Source of the DNA: Cinclus cinclus
Taxonomy: Eukaryota > Chordata > Aves > Passeriformes > Cinclidae
Assembly: GCF_963662255.1 (NCBI RefSeq)
Contig: NC_085047.1
Span: 44,857,006 to 44,921,005 of the forward strand
Reading direction: 5' to 3'
DNA: 64,000 nucleotides
Of this stretch, positions 58,301 to 64,000 are shown piece after piece (position 1 is the stretch's first letter; each line of letters begins with the position of its first letter). The translations under genes were made by a program, and so were the position numbers. The notes beneath the pieces are model-generated. The model did no database searches. It saw nothing but the letters and a program-made list of their open reading frames with translations, and was not told the DNA's origin.

Positions 58301-60867
58301 AGCAAAGCCTTGGGCCACTTTAAGTGAAAGCAACAGTAATCTTTACTGCCACATGCAGGCAATTTCTCCAGAACGTCATTGTTACTAACCGAAAAGGTGA
58401 AGTGAAGCCCAGATAGTAAACACAAGTGTTTGCTTACTTGCTGAAATAGAAACAAAGGAGAAGTTTGGGCCCTGACAGTGCTTTTTGCAGCTACAGGTAG
58501 ACGTCTGATTGTTTTTGCCCTTTTAAAGGGATTGTCTTTGGTGACTCATGGCACATTTTGTGCAATGAGGTCATTGTGACATCCACAGCAGTGATAAACA
58601 AGAATTTCCCACTGAAAGAAACACTGTAAGTTGTAGCATCCTTACCGTATTTAACTAGTTTGATGAGAGAAGAGTTTAAAATGGACTAATCAAGCATCAC
58701 ATGTTTTTTCCTTGCATGGACTAAGTGAAGATTAGAAGAAACTATGTTCATCTTATTGGTTCATCTTACTGGTTTCAGGGCATCAGAACAGATTGTAGAA
58801 ACACATATTTCTCTCTGATGCAACTCATTCAAAGCCTGGAATCAGTTCACTCCAAGACATCTAGAATATTATGATGGTATGAATTCACTGATCACCCAAA
58901 TCTTAATGAGCTGTTTCTTGCAAATCACTTTGAAGCAGTCTGGGACTGTAATTCCCTCTGCCTTTTACAATACATGCAAAGGATTAAAACTCCAGGTCAA
59001 CGTAGAACCAATCAATAATTAATATCTTCATTACCAGCAGAATTTAATAATAATCTATTTGTAATAGAATTAAAGCAAATAAAACAGTATTGTGTAACAA
59101 TGAGCACCCTCAAAGGACCCTGAAGTGGTACTAAAATACTATAAAACCTTAAAACTCATAGATGTCTTTACTTTCCAGAAAATTCATGCACAGATCTTCA
59201 GGGAAAAAAAAAACAAAACAATTTAAAGTCACTGTATAAACCATGCAAAATGAGATGCACACTATTTTTAGTGTCAGTAAAAAGCAGCAGTGTTTCCTTG
59301 TCTCTCTGCTTCTCAGATGTTCAAGTTCTCTTCATTCCCTGGCTAGCCTATTCATAACTACTACACAAGAGCATATTTGGGCAGGATGCACAAACTCTCA
59401 TAGTCAGTACAGTCGTTGCTGACCCATCCAGGCCAGCAGCATAAATGTTACATAATGTCTACCAGGTGCTTAAGGGGACTTAGAAAAGACTCCTGGTACA
59501 CTGGTGCTCCAGCATCCTGGGTACTCCCTAATTTTTGTGGAAACATTTGGTAAGTTTGGATCAAAAGTGCAAATACAGCGAAATCCATCATTTTCAAATA
59601 TAGCATTTTAAAGCATTGCCCAACTTCATTTAGCTTCAATGTTGGTTAAGCAAAATTTGCAATTATAGCATTCTAATGATTTGTGCTGTGGTTTTGTACT
59701 CTAAGCCTTGCATCAAAGGGACTTGAGATGAAATACTCTATAGTAGTTAATTTTCTGGCTCTGTGTATCAAAAGCAGTTTATAAACACCACTGCATTGTT
59801 GCATTAATAGCAAACATGTACTAAAGAAAGAAACTAATAGAAAATGAAAATAACAAAAATTATTAAATAATTGGAAATGTTCACATTTTTTAAGGGTTTG
59901 GGCAAAAGAGAATGAATCAGTTCCTAGAGTAGTGGCTTATGGAAATGGCTGCCTCCATGTCACATTCTGTAGAATATTTACCTGTATCTCAGCTTCTCTG
60001 GTACTTACTTACCTGTAGCATAATGCACAGACTGGGCTGTGGAGAGGCTGAAGAACAATGCACAGTGCACACTTTTTACTGCCCCTGCTGGAGGCCTCCT
60101 AACTTCAGCATTGTTGTAGAATATAAGTGCAATGGAAAGTGCATAATACAATTAGATCTATATTGCATAATTATATATTATATGCAAAACTGTATAATCA
60201 TGTCCATTATGTGTGCAATAAATACCATATACTTAAACACTGACAGCATAGAACATATAATAACAGCAAAGAAAAAAATAATAAACTAATTGGAGTATTT
60301 GGAAGCTGGAAACCTCGTCAAAATAGGAGATTATTCAACACCTCCTTTTCATTTCTCAGTTAAAAGAAGGCCTTAATATTACCATCATCATTTATTCATT
60401 TAATAAGGCTGCAGGCCACATTTGGTCAGCATTATCAAAACTTTCACAACAGTATACATATTTCTTAAATATTTTGTTATAGCTTTTCTTACACTTCAGG
60501 GTCCCTATCCTGTGCAATACAAATTTAGCTTCAAATCCTGTGCCCCAGGAGAGATGAAGGGAGAGCTGCCATTGCTGGTGGCCAGTGGTGTGGCTGCCCA
60601 TGTTAATGAATCAGGGCAAACCAGGTTGAACAGGAAGCATCAGCTCTCAGGGCCCTGAGCCTGTATGAAAAGCTTGGTGAAATTTTCTTCAAGGTAAATT
60701 TTTAAGCAAAGGCTAAATGTTTTAAGAGAAAATTGAGATTCTGTTTTATAAAAAGATTCTGTTTAAAAAAAAAACAATAAACAATCAAAAAACCAAACCC
60801 TGAATTTTTCCAAATCCTTCTCAAAAAGTGCCTAAATGTATACTTTTCCTACTAAATATTCCCTTGT
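52332..60867. other. RAB39A 3' UTR and intergenic DNA
   Basis: 8.5 kb with no further gene recognised. Plus-strand AATAAA hexamers that could end RAB39A transcripts occur at 52823, 53185, 53572 and 54805. A stretch at 58215-58290 (AGCTAAAGGACAATGTTGGC) resembles degraded CR1 ORF2 but is too short to be sure. The rest is AT-rich and featureless to my reading. Confidence 0.65.
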
Positions 60868-60919
60868 ATTGGACTCTTGTGATGAACCTTGTGTGTCCCT
60901 TCCAACTCTGAAGATGCGG
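60868..60919 (+). mobile_element. CR1 3' tail remnant
   Basis: TATTGGACTCTTGTGATGAA, CCTTGTGTGTCCCTTCC and AACTCTGAAGATG follow the last 50 bases of an avian CR1 on the plus strand. It runs directly into a minus-strand CR1 copy. Confidence 0.65.
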
Positions 60920-61235
60920 CTATCACAGAACCACACAACGGGTCAGACTGGAAAGGACCACGGGGGATCATCTGGTCCAACCTCCCTGCTCAAGCAGGGC
61001 CGTCCTTGAGCACAGGGCACAGAATTGTGTCCAGACTGTTCTTGAATTCTCCGGTGAGGGAAACTCTGCAACTTCACTGGGCAAACTGTTCCAGCGCTCG
61101 GTCACCCTCACAGCAAAAGAAGTTCTTCCTTATGTTCAGGTGGAACTTCTGCGTCCTTTGTCTCTTTTGTCTCAATTGCTCGGCACCACGGAGAAGAGCC
61201 TAGTCCATCCTCCTGACACCCTTCCTACAGATACT
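60920..61235 (-). mobile_element. CR1 LINE 3' fragment upstream of CUL5
   Basis: Starts TATCACAGAACCACACAAC and continues GACTGGAAAGGACCACGGG, GATCATCTGGTCCAACCTCC, GCAAACTGTTCCAGCGCTCG and AAAGAAGTTCTTCCTTATG, which is CR1 3'-end sequence reversed. It ends within about 20 bases of the CUL5 CpG island. Confidence 0.88.
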
Positions 61236-61417
61236 TACACCTTAACGACGCTGTAAACGCAACACTTGCGGCAACTGGCGCCGGAGGCTGGGGTGGTAGG
61301 GCAGCGCCTTGTCTCAGCAGCACCGGGCTCAGTGCGGGGGGAAGCCCCCGTGAGGGGCTGTGCCCGCTCCCTCCGGCCGGGCCGGGGCCGCAGCACCCGC
61401 GGGTCAGCACGGCGCGA

Positions 61418-61482
61418 CGGGGTGGGTGGGTTGGTTGGTTGGTAAGTTAGTTTAGTTAGTTAGTTAGTTAGTTTAGTTAGTT
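61418..61482. repeat. Tetranucleotide repeat, (GGTT)n into (AGTT)n
   Basis: GGTTGGTTGGTTGG passes into repeated TTAG units (AGTTAGTTAGTTAGTTAG) with two TTTAG interruptions. It is a compound microsatellite at the left shoulder of the CUL5 CpG island. Confidence 0.95.
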
Positions 61483-61575
61483 GTCACGTTATTTCTGTGC
61501 TAATAAACCACAGCGCCCCAGCCCGCGGGGGCCGTGAGGGCAGCGGAGCCGGGGCCGGGCGGCGCGGGCGGCGGG

Positions 61576-61590
61576 CCGGCAGGGGGCGCT
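61576..61590 (+). promoter_or_regulatory. CTCF-like motif in CUL5 promoter
   Basis: CCGGCAGGGGGCGCT matches the AGGGGGCGC core of the CTCF motif with compatible flanks, with the G-rich motif on the plus strand. Binding is inferred only. Confidence 0.5.
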
Positions 61591-61644
61591 GCAGGCGGGG
61601 CCCGCAGCCGCGCTGGGCGGCGGGGCCGCTCCCGGCGCCGCATC

Positions 61645-61710
61645 ATGTGGGCCCGGCCCCTTCCATGGAGCCGCGGCCGCCGAGCGCCGCCCGGGCGGAC
61701 GCCGCCATGA
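61645..61710 (+). CDS. Upstream ORF of CUL5 (21 codons)
   Basis: ATG at 61645 followed by 20 more codons and TGA, starting MWARPLPWSRG. Overlaps the 17-codon upstream ORF in another frame. Function, if any, would be translational control of CUL5, and it counts only if the transcript starts further left. Confidence 0.35.
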   Translation: MWARPLPWSRGRRAPPGRTPP

Positions 61711-61718
61711 GGCTCTGA
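61665..61718 (+). CDS. Upstream ORF of CUL5 (17 codons)
   Basis: ATG at 61665 opens a 17-codon frame (MEPRPPSAARADAAMRL) ending in TGA. An internal ATG at 61707 has a near-perfect GCCGCCATG context and would alone give a three-residue peptide (MRL). It lies about 260 bases before the CUL5 start. Confidence 0.4.
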   Translation: MEPRPPSAARADAAMRL

Positions 61719-61807
61719 GGGGTGGCTGCGTGCGGAGCGCCCGGCCGGTCCCAGCGCTGCCGAGCTCGCCGAGCCTCGCCGCGGGACAGGGAAGCCCAAC
61801 GCTGAGG

Positions 61808-61853
61808 CCGCCGCCGCCGCCGCTGCTGCTGCTGCTGCTGCCGCCGCCGCCGC
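61808..61853. repeat. (CCG)n(CTG)6(CCG)n repeat in CUL5 5' leader
   Basis: Five CCG units, then six CTG units, then four CCG units, uninterrupted. If transcription starts upstream, this lies in the CUL5 5' UTR about 125 bases before the start codon, where it would form stable hairpins. Confidence 0.9.
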
Positions 61854-61886
61854 GGGTCCGGCCGGCCGGGCGGGCGGCCCGGGGCC

Positions 61887-61892
61887 ATGTAA
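61887..61892 (+). promoter_or_regulatory. Start-stop element (ATG TAA) in CUL5 leader
   Basis: An ATG in a GGGGCC context is followed at once by TAA, 84 bases before the CUL5 start. Such minimal upstream ORFs can stall ribosomes in known genes; here the effect is inferred. Confidence 0.4.
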
Positions 61893-61975
61893 AGCGGCAG
61901 CGGCCGGTGGGAGCCGAGCCGAACTCGAGCAGAGAAGCCGCCGCTGCCGGCCGGGAAGGCCCCGCAGTGGGGATC

Positions 61976-61999
61976 ATGGCGACGTCTAATCTCTTAAAG
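61976..61999 (+). CDS. CUL5: CUL5 coding exon 1 (partial gene)
   Basis: ATG GCG ACG TCT AAT CTC TTA AAG encodes MATSNLLK, the first eight residues of cullin-5, followed by a GTGAGA donor in phase 0. The ATG has G at +4. Cullin-5 is the scaffold of CRL5 ubiquitin ligases: its N-terminus binds Elongin B/C with SOCS-box receptors, and its C-terminus binds RBX2. Only this tip lies in the window; the rest continues past 64000. The call rests on the match of eight residues, the exact exon border and gene order after RAB39A. The frame upstream stays open for at least 82 codons but has no in-frame ATG. Confidence 0.9.
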
Positions 62000-62454
62000 G
62001 TGAGAGCGGGGCCCGGCCGAGTCCTGCGGGAGGAGGGGGGAGGCGGCGGGGCCGGGCGGCCCTGCGGGCGGGCGGGCGGCCGGACCGGGCAGGGCGGCGG
62101 GGACGGGGGCAGGGCCAGGGTCGGGCCGCGGGTGCCGCTGCCCGGAGTTGCCGCTGCCAGGGGCCCCCCCGCAGGTGAGCGGCCTTGGGCTGCCGGCCTC
62201 GGCCCGGCCCGGCCCGGCCCCGCCGGCGGCTGCTGCCTGCTGCCAGCACCGCGCTCCCTGCCCCCGGCTCTCCCTTCCCAAACACGCCTCGTTGGGAAAC
62301 GGCGTTGCGTCGTGCGGATAGACAGGCACGGTGTCTTCTCTTTGTTTATTTAAGAAAATGAGAGTGTGCGGAAAATGACTTTTAACTTAAACAAAGAGTT
62401 GGAAAATGTCTTCGCTGAGGGCAGGTGCCGTTACTGAGGTGGCTACCGTGTTCC

Positions 62455-62478
62455 TTTTTTTTTTTTTTTTTTTTTTTT
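62455..62478. repeat. T24 homopolymer
   Basis: Twenty-four uninterrupted T in CUL5 intron 1, after TGTTCC and before GTTAACTGCAG. Confidence 0.95.
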
Positions 62479-62877
62479 GTTAACTGCAGTTTTCCTGCAA
62501 AGGAAAACTCCCGGAGGCCTTTCGCTTACCTTAAACAGATTTGCTTCTGTAGTCATATGTTTTCAAGCACTTTCCCGGCGTTTGATGTTCCCCAAGCTTC
62601 TGCAGGTTGGAACAGAAGATTTCAGTGGGACAGTCCAGTATTTGAGCTCAGGACTGCCTGTCCTGATCTCTGTGGTATGTATGAGGAGGAGACTGTGTAG
62701 CCTTTGAGGCCATGCTAGCACAGGGGAGATGGGCCTGCTTGAAACCACTGTTATTAATGCCTCCTGTAAGTGTTTCTACAACACCAGTTAGCTCTATTGC
62801 CAGGATAGGCCTAGGGCAGGCTGCCTGCTTAACTTGAGGAATTGACAATTGAAGATATATATAAATATAGGTATAAG

Positions 62878-62897
62878 ATATATATATATATATATAT
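62878..62897. repeat. (AT)n microsatellite
   Basis: Ten AT units flanked on both sides by a diverged copy of ATAGGTATAA, suggesting local slippage duplication. Confidence 0.9.
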
Positions 62898-64000
62898 GTA
62901 AGTATAGGTATAAACGTGTTCAGTGCTATGTATTGTAGTTCAGTGTGATCCTGAGGAAGTGCTGCTTGGATTTTATTAACTTGACCTAATTTGGATGTAT
63001 AAATCTAGCCTGAATCTTCTGGTTTTATTTATTGCTCTGAGACATTCAGTGTGAAGAAATGAGGAATAATTTGTAATTTATCCCATTGCTTCTTTCTGAT
63101 ATTAAAAACTCTATATTAAAAATATGTTTTAAAAAATCTTCCTTGAAATTGAAATTTAATTGAAAGTAATTTTAATTAATTCCTATATATTTTATGCTTG
63201 CTAGAGGTTGTTAGATATTTAAGCAGATAATACTAAAAAATACTTTAAAATCTAAAAATGAGGAACCCGAGAACACAGGTGAAAAAAATAATGTTCTGTA
63301 GGAAGAAGTGTCCTTTTTGTGCTAAAGCATGTGTTCAGAGCAGGGCTCAGACAGTTTTATCCACTTGTTAATGTTTTAGATGATCTCTTTGCTGTACATC
63401 TGAGGATTCCTTGCAAGTCCAATGTGTGCTTTGATGGTACACGTGGTGGGATAGCCGACAATAGATAGGAAAAACATAGGCCTGTAGGATTTGTCAGCAT
63501 TCCACTTTGGCTATTTTGAAAGAGCAATAAGGACTAAAAACAGAGGCCTTGACTTAGCGGGATGGCTCTTGCCAAACTGAAGTCCTTGTGTTAACTAGTT
63601 ATGTTTTTGCCACTGGCCTTTGAGTCATCAATATTTTATATTGACAATAAGAGATATATATATATATGCACAGTGTGTTTTAGGAAAAATGCTGCAGAGA
63701 TATATCTTCTAAAAATAGGCCTTTTTGGTCACTTGGTGTTATTAAGCACTTAACTTACTAATTAGGGAGTTTTCCAGTGACAATAAAGTATGATTCCCAC
63801 TTTACAGAAGGATAGAATGCACTGTGATTTGACTTTGTTTATAATGGCAGGATAAACCAGTGTGACAATTAGAACTAGGTACGGTCCTTTGTTTCCCAGT
63901 TCCACTCATCAGAGTGCTCTCCAAGAAGCAAACAAGTGTTGCCTGGCAGTGTCTTGTCCATCTGAGTCTGTCCAACTTACTCCTGCTTTCGTCTTTAAGG

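Larger units (their letters stand above)
61250..62300 (+). promoter_or_regulatory. CUL5 CpG island promoter
   Basis: Strongly CpG-rich DNA brackets the CUL5 start codon and the first part of intron 1. No TATA box was seen. It includes a CTCF-like motif at 61576-61590, several short upstream ORFs and a trinucleotide repeat. The transcription start cannot be fixed from sequence; it probably lies between about 61500 and 61900. Confidence 0.85.
62000..64000 (+). other. CUL5 intron 1 (start)
   Basis: Intron sequence running off the right edge. The first 300 bases remain CpG-rich with a (GGCCC)n-like stretch near 62200; the rest is AT-rich. Contains a T24 run (62455-62478) and TA microsatellites at 62878-62897 and 63653-63668. 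No exon recognised. Confidence 0.85.

Noticed and set aside
60155..60200. AT-rich near-palindrome that might be a small-RNA hairpin
   Set aside because: Imperfect and built only from A and T repeats; such folds are common in AT-rich DNA.
61489..61977. 162-codon minus frame over the CUL5 leader
   Set aside because: Translation is dominated by Ser/Gly repeats from the trinucleotide tract; an artefact of base composition.

Overview
The window is vertebrate nuclear DNA, almost certainly from a bird. Coding sequence is split into short exons with GT-AG borders, gene starts sit in CpG islands, and the dominant repeats are CR1 LINE fragments whose 3' ends have the avian form ('AGAATCATAGAAT' when read from the minus-strand copies). 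One LTR fragment resembles a family common in songbirds, so a passerine is plausible but not shown. No bacterial, viral or plasmid features are present.

Three protein genes were recognised by translating exons and comparing them with remembered families. SLC35F2 lies on the minus strand with all eight coding exons between 24104 and 4608, giving a 395-residue membrane transporter. RAB39A lies on the plus strand with two coding exons, 45782-46005 and 51905-52331, giving a 216-residue Rab GTPase. CUL5 begins on the plus strand at 61976; only its first eight codons are here before intron 1 runs off the right edge. The order and orientation (SLC35F2 minus, RAB39A plus, CUL5 plus) match the human 11q22.3 block, so this is a conserved syntenic segment. 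The genes do not form one pathway: SLC35F2 is a solute carrier, RAB39A acts in endosomal and autophagic traffic, and CUL5 is a ubiquitin-ligase scaffold.

Layout: 1-4607, 3' flank of SLC35F2 with possible 3' UTR and an LTR piece; 4608-24104, SLC35F2 with introns holding three CR1 fragments; 23540-24570, its CpG island; 24600-45100, a 20-kb intergenic desert with CR1 copies at 29.7, 33.6 and 34.5-35.7 kb, a small CpG-rich patch with a CTCF-like motif at 34.2 kb, and an unclassified tract at 36.6-39.7 kb; 45170-52331, RAB39A; 52332-61250, intergenic with a few CR1 pieces; 61250-62300, the CUL5 CpG island with upstream ORFs, a CCG/CTG repeat and a second CTCF-like motif; then CUL5 intron 1.

I found no new gene system. 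The most useful second-look items are the two CTCF-like sites, the upstream ORF cluster and trinucleotide repeat ahead of CUL5, in-frame upstream ATGs at RAB39A and SLC35F2, and three inverted CR1 pairs. All identifications rest on reading the sequence and remembered families; no search was run.
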